A DNA stretch of 64,000 nt from Kingdonia uniflora (Eukaryota; Streptophyta; Magnoliopsida; Ranunculales; Circaeasteraceae). Positions 12,264 through 23,799 of this stretch are shown here, one piece after another; within the stretch, counting starts at the first letter, position 1, and each line of letters starts with the position of its first letter. Below the pieces are notes generated by a model. The model saw only the letters and a program-made list of their open reading frames with translations. It did not search any database and had not been told where the DNA came from. The DNA lies in assembly GCA_014058105.1 (NCBI GenBank), contig JACGCM010002435.1:2480001-2544000 (forward strand), read 5' to 3'. Made by a program: the position numbers and the translations under genes.

Positions 12264-12884
12264 AAATTTAGTGGTGCAGATTCTCGAGTTAAACAGATTT
12301 CCCCTGAGATTCATGATATGTGGAAGTGGGTAATTAGGTAATAGCATTCAGGCTTGAGAAGTTGAGGTCTTCAAACAGTCTTATCATACCATACTTAACA
12401 TTTTGCTCATGGATCTCTCAAATTTTGCTTCAACATTTTTGTGTGAAATGTAACCCTTTCATAGATGATTTGTTTCATTGAACTTCGAAGTTTATGACAT
12501 GAAATAGTTCTATGAAGGCTTTGGTTATCCTTCCCACAAATTTCAGCTCTGTTGGATACAATTAATTTTCAAGACTTTAATTGGTAGGAAAAAGACCACA
12601 TAGTCCACTGTAGGCCATAAAAAAAATCTTTTATGCCTAATAAAATTGAAGGATATGAATTTGGTAACAATATAATCATATAAAATCTTGATAATCATCC
12701 ATGGGTTACCCCTCCTGATATGCTTGAAACTATTTACTGTATAAGCAAAACTGTAAATATTGTCCAAAAAAAATCAATAAAGTTACATCCATATATAAGT
12801 AGATGGCACTCGACCACTCGTCACGAACATTGCAAGGGAATGATGAATGAAATTGCCTTGTTTTTGGTACTGTGTTTTCCTGGA
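12264..12884. other. Helitron spacer between p44 and leader copy 2
   Basis: Probably captured 3' flanking sequence of p44 followed by unassigned DNA. No convincing exon, and the frames present have no recognisable content. Confidence 0.4.
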
Positions 12885-13551
12885 CGTCGATCCGAATCCC
12901 CAACACAAAAGTAGGAATATCAAAGCCTATCTTTATAACTTTAAAATGAGGAGCCATTGGATGTATTCGGCCAAAATGATTGAAAACCCATATTTTTTGC
13001 CTGCCTAACTTACCATTATCAATTTTTAACTTTTATTTTAAAATTGGAATACGAAATTGTCATATTTGAATTGTTAGAGGGTAGTATTGTATCTCATTTT
13101 GCCCCTGCCAAAAACACCAATAAAACTAAATCAGGAAGGGTATTTATGTAGTTTCGTTGAACTAATTTTGATATTTATACCACTCACCTCCTAAACCTCA
13201 AACTACGGTTTACTCGCATCAACCTCTCCGGCTCCGAATACCTCTATTTTGTGAAATCGAGGAACTTCTAAAATGTAAATTGGGAGGAGTCAGGGTTCTG
13301 GTATTGAATCAATTGAAGTTGTGGTGTTATTGGTTTGTCAAATCATTCTCTCTAAAGATCAAACAATCTTTAAAACAATCCCCAATTCAAAATAAGTAAA
13401 TCAAATTCAATGACTCACAAATATCATGTAAGTAATCGAATCTCTGTTTCATATAAGTTAGATTGATGTTTGTTTCGTTTGATTTTGTGTTTTCTAGGTT
13501 TAATATTGACCTAATCGAGTGAAATTGGGTGTTTATGCAGATTACGCGAAT
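12885..13551 (+). repeat. Helitron leader module, copy 2
   Basis: Near-identical to 3095-3763, with the same intron sites (donor GTAAGT at 13428, acceptor ending at 13540). It lacks the 46 terminal bases that precede copy 1, so it is an internal duplicate and not a second Helitron start. It ends 170 bp upstream of the ATG of the TOC1-like fragment. Confidence 0.85.
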
Positions 13552-13721
13552 GTACTAACATGCGCCCTCACCTCACTCCTGAAATAGAGTAGTTTGATAC
13601 TTTGGGAGTTAATACTGTAGGATTCGATTTTGGGTCCTTGTAAGTTTGGATTTGCTCTGAATTTGGAGTAATTTGATGAAGAGATAAGAAAGGGTTTGGA
13701 TTGAATCGAGGTGTTGTTGAG

Positions 13722-14422
13722 ATGGATTGTAATATTAATGATAATAAAGAGGAGAGTAGTAATAACCCCTTTGTTGATCGAAGTAAAGTTCAAATTCTTT
13801 TGTGCGATAACGATGCGAAAAGCTCTAAGGAAGTTCTTGTATTTCTATCCAATTGTTACTATCAAGTGACATCAGTGAGAACACCGAGACAAGTGGTCGA
13901 TTCCCTTAATGCGGAGGGACCTGATTTCGATATCATACTGGCTAAAGTTAACCTTCCAATAGCCAAAGGTTTGAGATGTTGAAGTACATTATGCAGAATA
14001 AGGACTTACGACGCATTCCCATCATTATGATGTCTGCTCAAGATGAGGCTTCTATTTTTATCAAGTGTTTGAGATTAGGGGCAGCTGACTATCTTGTGAA
14101 GCTGTTATGCACCAATGAGTTCTTAAACTTGTTGACTCACATGTGGAGAAGAAGACGAATGGTTGGACTGACAGAGAAAAAGATCTTGAATTATGACTTT
14201 GATCTGGTTACATCAGATCCTAGTGATGCTAATACAAACAGCACAACCCTATTCTCTAACGACACAGATGACAAGTCACGGAAAAGTCACTTCCCAGATG
14301 TGAACATGTGGTCTCATCGAGAAGAGGAGTCCAACGATACTGTATCTATGAAGCCTTCAATGAGGAGCTCATTCGAATATCACCCTAATGTGCCTGGACC
14401 GATTGAGCAAACAGGAAATTAG
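13722..14422 (+). pseudogene. TOC1: Captured TOC1/PRR1 pseudo-receiver fragment
   Basis: From the ATG at 13722 the frame encodes a PRR1/TOC1-type pseudo-receiver domain: KVQILLCDNDAKSSKEV, QVTSVRTPRQVVDSLNAEG, DLRRIPIIMMSAQDE, CLRLGAADYLVK, and MWRRRRMVGL followed by YDFDLVTSDPSDANTNSTTL. TOC1 is a core evening component of the plant circadian clock. The usual PRR1 phospho-acceptor-region sequence is changed again here (ILAKVNLP). One base is missing at about 13975, breaking the frame between IAKGL and MLKYI. The coding sequence stops at 14422, before the CCT DNA-binding domain, which is absent. No intron is seen across 700 nt. The product would be at most a truncated N-terminal domain. Confidence 0.88.
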
Positions 14423-15018
14423 TAGGGATGGAGCCAGAAAATATATATAGTGACAATAGTGTGTAATGTGCTTGAATACATGTTCATGTAAATTGTAATA
14501 ATAATATTTTCAAATATATTTAATGAAAACTATCAGCCAATAGTTTTAATTCCTCCCCAGCTGTAGTAAAAACGCGTCTACAAATTATAAGTTATAATTA
14601 CTGCATACACCTTTCAAAGAGGTATAAATTATGATGCAGGAACATCTCATGATCAGAACCTCAAACTATGATCATGAAAACAACTCTAACATTTCCAGGA
14701 CCTCTCTGTCCCTCTTGCGATGTATGTCCTTGAAGACATACGTTGTTTATTTTTATTATGTTAGATTGTTGTTCATCCAAGTGAGTATGACCTGCAACAA
14801 AGTCAGGATAATAAGAACCAAATACACAAATACTTTCTTGGCAAATGATCAATGTTTTGAATTTTTGAATGTAAATACCAAGCCTCGAACCTCAGGCGTA
14901 TACAACATAATAATAAACCTAAACATAACAACATTATAAGAAATCTTACTACGTTTCTTTTTTCCCACGAAAATTCTTAAAATCGCTAAAATATATAACA
15001 ATTTTTCATATTATTGTA
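14423..15018. other. Helitron 3' spacer
   Basis: AT-rich sequence between the truncated TOC1 frame and the terminal hairpin. Short frames here have no recognisable content. Confidence 0.4.
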
Positions 15019-15050
15019 GGCACACGCGATAGCGTGTGCCCGATTGCTAG
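15019..15050 (+). other. Helitron 3' terminus: hairpin and CTAG
   Basis: GGCACACGC, loop GATA, GCGTGTGCC form a perfect 9-bp stem (15019-15040), followed by CGATTGCTAG ending at 15050. A T follows at 15051. This is the textbook 3' end of a plant Helitron, where the hairpin acts as the termination signal for rolling-circle transfer. Confidence 0.92.
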
Positions 15051-15900
15051 TAATCATGAAAATAGATTATGTATTGATAATTGATAAAAAAAAATATTGC
15101 CCATTACAACTCCTATCTAGAGAACATTTTTAAATGAGATGTATTCCATGGGTATTGCAGTTGTACTTCATTTTCTGTCATTAACTAGTATGTTTTATTA
15201 TCAGTTTGTCGCTAATAATGTAAGGGCCATCCCAATTCTCTGATAATTTCCCTAAATTCTTTGGTCGAGAACTATCTTATATTCGACGAAGCACGAGATC
15301 TTTGATGTCGAATGTCATTTTCGGCACTTTCTAGTTATAAAATTTTCAGAAGGTATCATGGTATCGCCCCAAGTTCGCGATAGTTTAGTCTTTTGTTTCT
15401 TTCATCCAATTTAAGTTAAATAGGACACCCAGCTCATTCGCCTCATCAAACAGTTTCTATCTAGTAGTTAGTAGATATAAATCTAATGGAATGACTGCTT
15501 CGGTTTCAAAAGCCATTATGAATGGTGTACATCCTGTAAATGTTCGAGGTGTGGTTTGGTATGCCCATAAAATACAGAGTAGCTCTTCGATCCATCGACC
15601 TTTCTTCCCGTCTAGCCTTTTTTGTAGGCCAAATTTAATGCTTTTTTTAATGGCTTCTGCTTGGTCATTTCCCTGAGGGTAATAAGGTGTGGATTCCCAT
15701 AGAGCACTAACATGGAAGTCAAGTGCTGGACTTTTTAAGTCTTGAGCATGTATCTGGCATTTGTAATATTTTTGAACAAAGTCCTCACGATCTTGCCTTA
15801 TCTTCAGCCAATATAATCCTTGAGTAAATACCCTTTGTGTCAGCGATCGACCAAAAATGTGAGTTGTACATATTCTTTCACGTAACTTTTTTTTGTTGAT
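15051..15900 (-). pseudogene. Element A integrase remnant with an internal core deletion
   Basis: On the minus strand, a zinc-finger-like part (QKYYKCQIHAQ, about 15735-15790) is followed almost directly by the YYPQGNDQAEA part (about 15660) that carries the third catalytic residue, and then a C-terminal region (WAYQTTPRTFTG, NWDGPYIISDK) down to about 15200. The stretch that should hold the first two catalytic Asp residues is missing, an internal deletion of roughly 130 codons compared with element C. Several stops are present. Its 3' side is cut by the Helitron. Confidence 0.75.
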
Positions 15901-16800
15901 TTGAGCTTGTTTTTGCTAGATACATGCGATTAGTGGCCCACCACCAGTGATTCTGTATAGTACTCCTTCTTGGACTTTAACTCTCGGAAATTTTATTTTA
16001 CTAAGAGGGACCAAACTTCTTTGTTTTGTGGGAAAATATTAGAGTTGAATAATTTGAGGAACGGTTTTCACCAGTCTTCGGGATCATCATCTTCCGTCAC
16101 ATAGATTTGCATCATATGCTTGGTATCGAGGCTAGAATGCTGGATTACTTTATTGTATAATGTTATTTTCTCATTATCTTCTAGCATTGCAACGATGTAA
16201 GTCAGTGCATCAACATGTCTGTTTTTAGCCATTGATAAATAAGAGATGGTCTATTTTCCAAACTTTTTCATCTTTTTTAGACTAAAGCAGCATATTCAAC
16301 CATTTTTCTTAATGTCTTGATTGTTTTGTTGTAATGGTTGGCTATTGGCAATTAATCTACGCATATTGCTATGTTTTCCGTCCTAAGTTCTAACGCTAGA
16401 TCGAGACCATGTAAGATTGTTTCGTACTCGGTTTCATTTTTTGTTGCATAAAACTTGAGATTGATGGCCTTCTCAATTTTGTAGTTTGGAGGTGTGACCA
16501 GAACGATCCCAATTCCTGATCCTCAAGACCTTGCTGATCCACCTGTGAATAGTTTACATCTTATTCTTTTGAACCATGCGTCGGGTTCGGCGATAGTCGT
16601 CAGTTAACACATTTTTGAATTCTTCCCAGTCGGGGTCTTTAACAGGGATGTTAGCTAGAAAGTCGACTACAACTTGCCCTTTTACTAATATTTGAGGCTC
16701 AAAAGAGATGTCATATTCTTCTAGGAATATAGACCATTGTTGCACCCTTCTTGAGTTTTCCTTCTTCGAGAGTTCAAGCTTAAGTGGGAATTTGGTGTTG
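15901..16800 (-). pseudogene. Element A RNase H region remnant
   Basis: Minus-strand frames contain AKNRHVDALTYIVAMLED (about 16160-16240), matching the region after the archaeal-type RNase H of Tat elements, and MQQWSIFLEEYDISFEP with VVDFLANI (16650-16745), the end of the RT-linked RNase H. Multiple frames and stops. Order relative to RT and integrase is normal for the lineage. Confidence 0.7.
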
Positions 16801-18049
16801 ACCTTGATTTTATGAGCCTGGAAATAAGGTCAAAGTTTTTGAGAACTGTAGACCAGAGCTAGCAGTTGTTTCTCAGTGGTGGTGTACCTTGTTTCTACAG
16901 GGACAAGGGCTTTACTGATGAAGAAAATAAGTTTCTCGATTCCATCATCTTCTTACATTAAGACAAAACTTATAGAATCCTCTGCTGAGGATAAGTACAT
17001 GGCTAACACCTCTCCGTCGACTGGAGTGCTCATTATGGGATGTCGCCCCAGGTATCCTTTGTGATCTTAAAATGCCAACTCATATACTAAAGTCCATTCA
17101 ATCTCCATTGACTATTTTCTAGTTACTGGGGTTGGGCTTTCACGAAGGAGGAGGTAAAGAAGTTTACATTGATCAGATAGTTTTGAAATGAATTTGTGAA
17201 GAGTTTTTTCTGCCAAATTCTGGACATCTTTCTTCGTTTGAGGTGAAGGCATGGCCATTAGTGCTTTGATCTATTCGGTATCGATTTTTATTCCTCGTTT
17301 TCTTACTAAATGGCCTAGGAATTTTCCCGAGGCAACCCCAAATTGACATTTTCAGTATTAAGTTTCATTCGGTAAGTTCGAAGGATGTCGAAGACGTACA
17401 ATTTGTAAATCACTATTATGGTCATCCTTCTTCAGGCTTTTGCATATCATGTTGTCAATGTATACTTCTATGGTTCTTTCTAGAAGTATGTTGTTCTTGT
17501 ATTTTTTTAGACCAAAAGCCATGATTGTGTAACAGTAAATGCTTCTTTTTATGACGAATGTTGTTTTTTCTTGCTTTTCCTCTGCAATAGGTACTTGGTT
17601 GTATCTTGATGTTGCATCCATCATAGATAAGTGTTTATTTCCTCCTACTGATTCAAGGAGTTGAGGGATTAAGGGTAAGGGAAAATTATCCTTCGGTGTA
17701 AATTTGTTAGGCTCTATAAAATTTACGCATACCCTGATCTGTCAATTCTTTTTTGGAATAACTACAATGTTCAGCACCTATGTTGGATATTTAGTTTCTC
17801 GAATAAAATTAACTCTAATGAGTTTTTTAATTTCTTCATTGACAGCTTCTTTGAGTCTGGGCGTAAGATTTCATCGTTTCAGTGTAATGGCTTTGCCGTT
17901 TAGTATCAGATTTAATTTTTGACATGCGACTAAGGGATCGATGCCAGATAGTTCTTAAAAATACCATGCGAGCACATCCACATTTCTCTTTAAAAGTTGA
18001 ATGAGTATCTCTTTCCCTTTAAAAAAAATTCTAGAACCGATAAATGTAC
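16801..18049 (-). pseudogene. Element A reverse transcriptase remnant
   Basis: The minus strand reads MMDATSRYNQVPIAEEKQEK, MAFGLKK and YIDNMICKSLKK (17400-17624), matching the palm motifs of Tat reverse transcriptase. The catalytic YIDD box is YIDN and the usual NAGATYQRL segment is deleted. Upstream coding-like sequence continues to 18049, where element B begins. The frame resumes as protease at 47301 on the far side of element B. Confidence 0.8.
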
Positions 18050-18626
18050 TGTAATAGCCTAATTTCGTGATCGGAACTTAACCTTTACACCAAAGATATT
18101 CAGAGCTTTGAGATGAATAATGGAAGAATAATAACACAAAGCTTAGCATGGAAAACCTATGAAGAGGTTAAAAACCATGACCTCTCTGGAGGATTTAGAA
18201 AGATAGTCGTTTATTGATAGCTGCTAGATATTACAAGAGAAGCACTGAGTATTTTTATATAGAGTTTGAGTGAGCATTCCACCATCTTTCGTGCTCTCAT
18301 TACAGATTCTCTAGTCCTATTTATAGGTCTTATAATATGACCGTTTGATGACCATTATTATCCTTAATGATAGACGTTACAATATGTATTTGATAATCTT
18401 TGATTTAATTGTATAATGTTCTGATCTTTGCTATTTTGTAATGGCTTCATTGATGAAGGTGCATTTGCTTAACTCGAACTATTGATGTAGAGGTCGAAAG
18501 TGATGACTAGAACTCTGTAACTGTAATATATCTTTAATAGTACCACGTGTTATGTTAATAAGGTCGAGTGGTCGTATGATGGTCGAAGATGTAGCTTGAG
18601 TTTGAGATGCGGAATAAGCCACTACA
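18050..18626 (-). repeat. 3' LTR of element B
   Basis: TG...CA ends; same length as the copy at 46634-47210. On the minus strand a TATAAATA box lies at 18319-18326. By-eye divergence from the 5' LTR is roughly 10%, an impression and not a computed value. Confidence 0.9.
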
Positions 18627-18643
18627 ACCGCCCCCTCTTAGCC
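18627..18643 (-). other. Polypurine tract of element B
   Basis: Read on the minus strand, GGCTAAGAGGGGGCGGT lies directly before the LTR start TGTAGTGG. This is where plus-strand DNA synthesis primes. Confidence 0.75.
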
Positions 18644-18943
18644 AACAATACGAGAAACATTGTGGGCGAGTGGTGTTGGTTGAAAAGCATCATTAATACT
18701 GTAATTAATACCTATGAATTATTTCCAATGCATCTTCATGAATATTTTTTTGCGGCTTTTGGGTTTTCTAAAGCCAATGGTTATAATCAATTTTGTTGGA
18801 TGGGAAATCCTCCGGACATTGGGAATTTGGAGAGTCAGCTTTAATGCTGATCATAGTATAAATAGTACTCTGATTGGTGTGTGATGAACTAAGTCTTCTA
18901 CCCTAAACCATTTCTTTTGTGTTATGGTTTCTATATTTAAAAT

Positions 18944-20640
18944 TTGTTGACGGTTGAAAGTATAGTAATAACAAGGCAACAGTCTCGGGAGGCTAGGATT
19001 CGAAGGAAGATAGAAGAATTCTGTATCAGATACTTTGGTTACCAGCCTTTGTATCTGTCGATGCCAATTCTGGTATCCCCTACATACCACCATATGACAT
19101 ATGAAGAGGTGATGGAGGCGGAGAATGGCTATTATCAAATAGTGCGCCTCTATTATCTATTGACATCGGAGGAGGTGCATCAAAATAGGCTGAGGCTGCT
19201 GGCAGAGGAGGCTATTACAACTAAAGATGAAGCGGTAAGCATTCGTCCTAGGGAGTCTCGCCGGTACCCTGCTGATGAGTGGGTCTTGCTTAAGAAATAT
19301 GACCATTTTTCTGTCTCTAGCATGCGGGGTGGTGGGGGTTATGGTGGAAGAGACGGTGGTGGAGGAGGTTTTTCTTCCAGGGACCATAGATATTGGCCCA
19401 GAAAAAGATCCTTCTGCCGGTGCCGTTAGTCTTCAGTGATTTCCAATTCCACTATTTCCTGTCCCATTCAGGCAGGGGATTAGAGTTTGGAAATTGCTTC
19501 AATTTTGTATATTTTTCTTCGTTGGCTTCTGAGAAATATTTTGAACTGTAATTTGATGTAGCCCGTAAAGTAATATGTGAATTGTCTAGAACACTTGTTA
19601 TCTGTAAGGTAATCTGTAAAGAATTTTTGAACTAATAAAATGTCTTCATTCTGTCATTTTGATGTTGTGTTTCAAACTTCTCAACTTATATATGTAGCTT
19701 TCTGTTGCAAAAAATAGAAGCCTGTAAATATGTAGGTGTGAGGAACATTAGTTTATCATGGGGTATTGCTGGACAAATCGAATTATAAAGATCTCAGTGT
19801 GTATATTTGTAATGGGTAGTAGAAGTTGAGTTTTGAAAAAATAAAGGAGCTCAAAAATATAAAAAGGTAAGTAAACAATTTGTTAAGATGATTGGGTGGT
19901 TGAAAAGGTATGTGTATGTCTGCGAGCTAATTATTCAAACTGACTGGAAAATATCTGGCCGTATGGAAGTAGTTGATATCTTTTAGCAAGTGTTACTGCT
20001 GGACATGCTTAATTTGTATGTTGCGATCTCCATATCTGTATGCATAAAATCTGAGGAGAAATTTCATAACTTGAAAAGTATGAGCTGTCACAATATTTTC
20101 TGGCTTCTGCGGATATTTGTATTTCCAAAATTTTGTACAATATATCTTTCAATAAAATTTGTGGAGCGACTAAGATTTTCAGAGATATTCATCTTGGCTA
20201 TATAAAGTAGTGAACCTTGGTTGTTATACCTTGTATCTTCTATCAGAGGCAGTTTTACTGTTGAGGTAGAGTGAGCAATTATGATAAGGACGCACTTTCA
20301 GCATGTGCGTCATGCAGTATAAGGTAGGTTCCATATCAAGGTCGCTGAGCATCGTGAACGATATTTTCTTCATTTGCCTTATAATGTTGTGCTACCCAAG
20401 TGGTCGCTGAAATTAGATGGTTTAGATGATGAAGGTAGGTGTACAGAGGTTGATCGATTTTTCTGGTGTAATTTGTTTCGTAAGTTACTGTTAGATACAA
20501 ATTTACGATAAGAGGCTAATCGAGAGATCGCACGTGACAAGCTTGCTGAAGAAGATGAGAGAATAGCAGGAGGGGAGATAATACCATGTGGTGTGGTAAA
20601 TCATCCGGGCTGTTTTAAATGTAACTATTTATGACTGAAA
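18944..20640 (+). pseudogene. Coding-like plus-strand segments of element B antisense region, proximal part
   Basis: An open frame at 18944-19426 encodes REARIRRKIEEFC, YEEVMEAENGYYQIVRLYY and ends in a glycine-rich tail (GGGGYGGRDGGGGG). It has no ATG at its head, so it is probably an exon or a broken piece. More coding-like sequence appears at 20270-20620, for example LPYNVVLPKWSLKLDG. No family is recognised. It lies between the 3' LTR and the longer coiled-coil ORF and may be its 5' portion. It is antisense to gag-pol. Confidence 0.4.
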
Positions 20641-20903
20641 TTTTAAACTGTGAGAGATCGAAAATGAATAAATAATATGTTTTCAGTATTCTATTTTGGT
20701 ACTCTGTTAAATATAAAATGAGACATGTTGATGTTACAAACTAAAAGGAATAAGAATAAAGTATTCTGTTTTATTGTTTGTGTGGCAGATATTATGGATG
20801 ATAGCTGTGTGATTTTAACAACTGTGTAAATATTTTCAAATTTTGAATATTAAGCTATTTTAGGAATGTCGTACGATCTTGATATAGTATAAAAGTAAGG
20901 TGA

Positions 20904-21326
20904 ATGGTCGTGTATTCTGCTATGGGAAAGAGGGGCAAATTTTTTTTAATGGCAGACAATAGAGACAGACGTGATGACCGTAGACGTTATCATAGAAGTC
21001 ATGATGATACTGTTAGACAAAAAGATGTACCTATAGAGATAGTAGGGGTGACTGACACGTTTCTGAGGGAGTCGTCATTTTGTAAACAGATGGAGTGTAT
21101 AAAAACTCGTATCTCTCTCCCTCATAAATTATCTACAGTTATAGAAAGGGATAAAAGTAGTGTAACCCATATCTCCATAGATAAGAGACGCTTAAGTTCT
21201 GAGTGTGATTTGCTAGGGAAGGCTTCATCTGTTGAGAAAAAGCTATTGGATAAACGACAGGAGCGGTCAATCTCTGTGAAACGGTTGGGTAAAGCAGAAG
21301 ATTGCGGTTCTTCGAGTACAGGTTAA
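20904..21326 (+). pseudogene. Element B antisense ORF, Arg/Asp-rich segment
   Basis: From the ATG at 20949 the frame starts MADNRDRRDDRRRYHRSHDD, followed by about 105 residues rich in Ser, Lys and Arg, stopping at 21326. The charged N-terminus looks like a nucleic-acid-binding or disordered start. It is a plausible true start of the antisense ORF because it has an ATG, it follows AT-rich sequence, and further coding segments follow downstream on the same strand. No catalytic motif is visible. Confidence 0.45.
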
Positions 21327-21628
21327 TGATAGATTCCTCTGGGTTTTTTTTGTATGTTGTAATATGTATTTGATGTTGTATGTTTATCACTTTTGATTTA
21401 GGGATGACAAAGTTGAGAATGTAGGGGTTTTGAGTAATTGCCTGTAATGTTCTATAATATACAAACTGACTCTAGAGAGAGAAAATACTTTTTTGGAGAA
21501 GAAGAGGGAAAATTGAAATGATTGTCTATTATTTTGGAAAATTAGAAAATAAACGTGTTTAGTGGGTAGAAACATGGGTGGGGTTGTTTTTACTGTGTGT
21601 AGGGTGTAGCATGTAATGTAGGTCCAGT

Positions 21629-22500
21629 ATGCGTTCAAAACCTATAAATCCCATAAGTAAATTTGTCGTAGCATCAAGTTCAGAGGAAACATCATCGTCG
21701 GGGAGGGGGAACGATTGTAATGTAATGGAAGAGACTGTAGATAAGATAGACATTATTGTAGGTGCAGAGGTTGGGGAATCAAGTAAAGTAGAGAAAGTTA
21801 TAGAGAAAGAGGATACAAAAGAGAAAGATAAATTGTTTTTCATATATCTTGAGGGAGTAGATGTAGGAAAGAAATTTTTGAAATGCAAAATGAAATTATA
21901 GGGAGAATGAGGAAATTATATGACAGACCAAGGTCGCTGGCCTCTGTCCCAGGAAAAGGGGAGGAGACGGTATACTATCAACTCCCATATTTGGAAAAGT
22001 GGAAAATAGAGAAAGGGATTAGTGAGGATGTTGAAATCTCGTATTATAATGGCCTTGGGTTGTAGGCCCGAATGATGAGTTTTTATGTTATCTGAATCAA
22101 GTCGTTAATGGCCATAGAATTCTTCTAACCTTCTTTCAGAAAGGGGTTATGAATGTATTGCAGTGCTGTCTTGCCCAACTAAATGGGAATTTGTATGAGA
22201 TGATGAGGGTATGCGAGGCTCTGAATGAAAAATGGAGAAGGGAAGGGTCTGCTAAGCAGTTTAAAGCTGATGAAGTCCTAAAATTTTAAAAATAGAATTT
22301 TGTCAGAAGTCGTAATAGTGGTTACCTATATAGTGGTTCGTCGAGGCTGAATTTTTTTGATTTTGAATCTGCAGGTAGACCATGGAATGACCACCTTGTA
22401 TGGGTAGTGGCAACTGTATACGGGTTCCAAATGAACCAGCGCTCGTCCTGAACCATAAATATTTTAATCTGAGTAAGTAACATTTGTTAACTTCGACCAA
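21629..22500 (+). pseudogene. Element B antisense ORF, acidic and globular segment
   Basis: A run of overlapping plus-strand frames: an acidic part (VVASSSEETSSSGRGND), then EIIGRMRKLYDRPRSLASVP, YYQLPYLEKWKIEKGI and LLTFFQKGVMNVLQCCLAQL. The second half has the feel of a folded domain with conserved aromatic residues. It resembles plant ORFs annotated as putative gypsy-type transposon, but only a profile search can settle that. Stops and frame changes at 21901, 22063 and about 22290 break it. Confidence 0.4.
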
Positions 22501-22549
22501 CTATCAGCATGTCTTCGAGTTGCTAAACATTGTTCTATTTTTTGTTTAT

Positions 22550-23640
22550 CAGATCCCAATTCTGCAACAGCTCCTGATAATACCAGCTTGTTCGATTGTG
22601 TAGCTCATGGGCAGGACAAGTTAAAACAAGTACTTGGTGAGCTAAGTATCCGAAGGGATAAGAGGGCAGATTCTATAGTGCCCAAAGTTCACCGAGCTCA
22701 CGAGAATCGATTTATGGCTGAGAAGAAAGCCCGTTTTTCTGTTGATGATGTCACTAGTCTTCTCCTCCTGCGCGGAAAAATATTAACGTAAAACAAACTA
22801 CTCGGAGATCGAGAAAACAAGCTCTGCAAACTACGCCTGCTACTGTGGTGGTGATCTCAGACCAAGAGATCATAAAATCTACTGATAGAAATGTGGTGGA
22901 GAGGAAGGAAGTGAGTGAAGTTACTCCTTCAGAGGCTAAAAAGAGCTCATTGAAAAGAAAATGGCATGAGGATGAGGGTAGTACTCATACTAATGCCCAT
23001 GCTGCGGCCAAGATGAGAGAGCTGGAGTAAAAAAACTGTATGATGGTGGGGACTAATCCGCAGCAGCTCGATGAGGTGTACCATGAGAAAAAGTTTGTGG
23101 TATGTATTGAAATCTTTGATGTACTGTATTTGGAAAGTGAGCTGTTGTTCTGAACTTGTGCTTCGTATTGACAGCTCTCGATGCTGATGAAGGGGGTGAC
23201 AAAGTTCATTAAGAAGAGGAGCCAGGAGTTCAGAGATCTTACTCTGAGGTTGGATGTTCAATCGGGTCAGATGAGGAAGCTCAAAACTGAGCTCAAGATA
23301 AAGAAAAAGAAGAGGGCTAAAGATGTAAAGGCTGGTGAGGAGAGATATACATTGTTGTCCGAGCATAATGATGTTATGTCACGGGCATGTACCGCATTGA
23401 AGGCAGAAATAGATTTTTTTGTCCAATCTTTTTACTCCTTTGGGTTGGCTCCTGCTGACGTAGAGTTAGGCCGAACTAGCAAGTATGATGAGTTAGTCTC
23501 CCCTTCAGACGTAGAGGACGAAGTAATGGCTGATGCTGCTAGTCCAGCCAATGTATCTACTTCACCCGCTAAACCAGTTCTAGTTGTTGATAAGATATTG
23601 GATCCTCCATCAGAGGTAAAAATCAGCATGAATCTTTAAT
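22550..23640 (+). pseudogene. Element B antisense ORF, linker and first coiled coil
   Basis: Frames at 22588-22789, 22845-23028 and 23181-23637 run in series. The last contains KFIKKRSQEFRDLTLRLDVQ and LKTELKIKKKKRAKD, a strong heptad-like helix, then an acidic Ser/Pro/Val-rich region (ASPANVSTSPAKPVL). Possible intron ends lie near 23100 and 23170. A nuclear-localisation-like KKKKR cluster is present. Function is unknown; long coiled coils are typical of this extra ORF in Tat elements. Confidence 0.45.
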
Positions 23641-23799
23641 CACTCTGTGGTATTTTGTGTCAAACTATTCTATTCGTTTGACTTTGATGGGATTGTACTC
23701 TATATGGTCGTAAAAATTGTTTAAGTTTGATAGATACTTTTTAATATGTTCTCCTTAAATATTTGTATGATAACAAGATATTTGTAATCTATGTAGGAG

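Larger units (their letters stand above)
3049..15050 (+). mobile_element. Non-autonomous Helitron carrying two captured genes
   Basis: The 5' end shows the plant Helitron signature TC followed by TATACTACTAAAGG (TC at 3049, or possibly 3045). The 3' end at 15050 has a 9-bp GC-rich hairpin (15019-15040), ten bases, then CTAG. The flanking host bases are A on the left and T on the right, the AT insertion site expected for Helitrons, with no target duplication. No Rep/helicase protein is encoded, so it is non-autonomous. Removing it joins the element A spacer to element A integrase. It holds two copies of a leader module, a p44 (GTF2H2) pseudogene and a TOC1/PRR1 fragment, and was itself hit by an LTR element at 7882. 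That 3049 and 15050 belong to one element is inferred from end structure and context. Confidence 0.75.

Noticed and set aside
12885..15050. A separate 2.2-kb Helitron starting at leader copy 2
   Set aside because: Copy 2 lacks the TC terminal segment present before copy 1, so no 5' end exists there.
3049..15050. Autonomous Helitron with Rep/helicase
   Set aside because: No Rep or helicase motifs found in any frame.
18944..19429. Glycine-rich RNA-binding protein gene
   Set aside because: There is a Gly-rich tail only, no RNA-recognition motif, no ATG at the head of the frame, and it lies inside element B.
21559..21888. Minus-strand frame of 109 codons
   Set aside because: Mirror of the plus-strand acidic segment at 21629-21901, with Ser/Thr/Phe-rich shadow composition.
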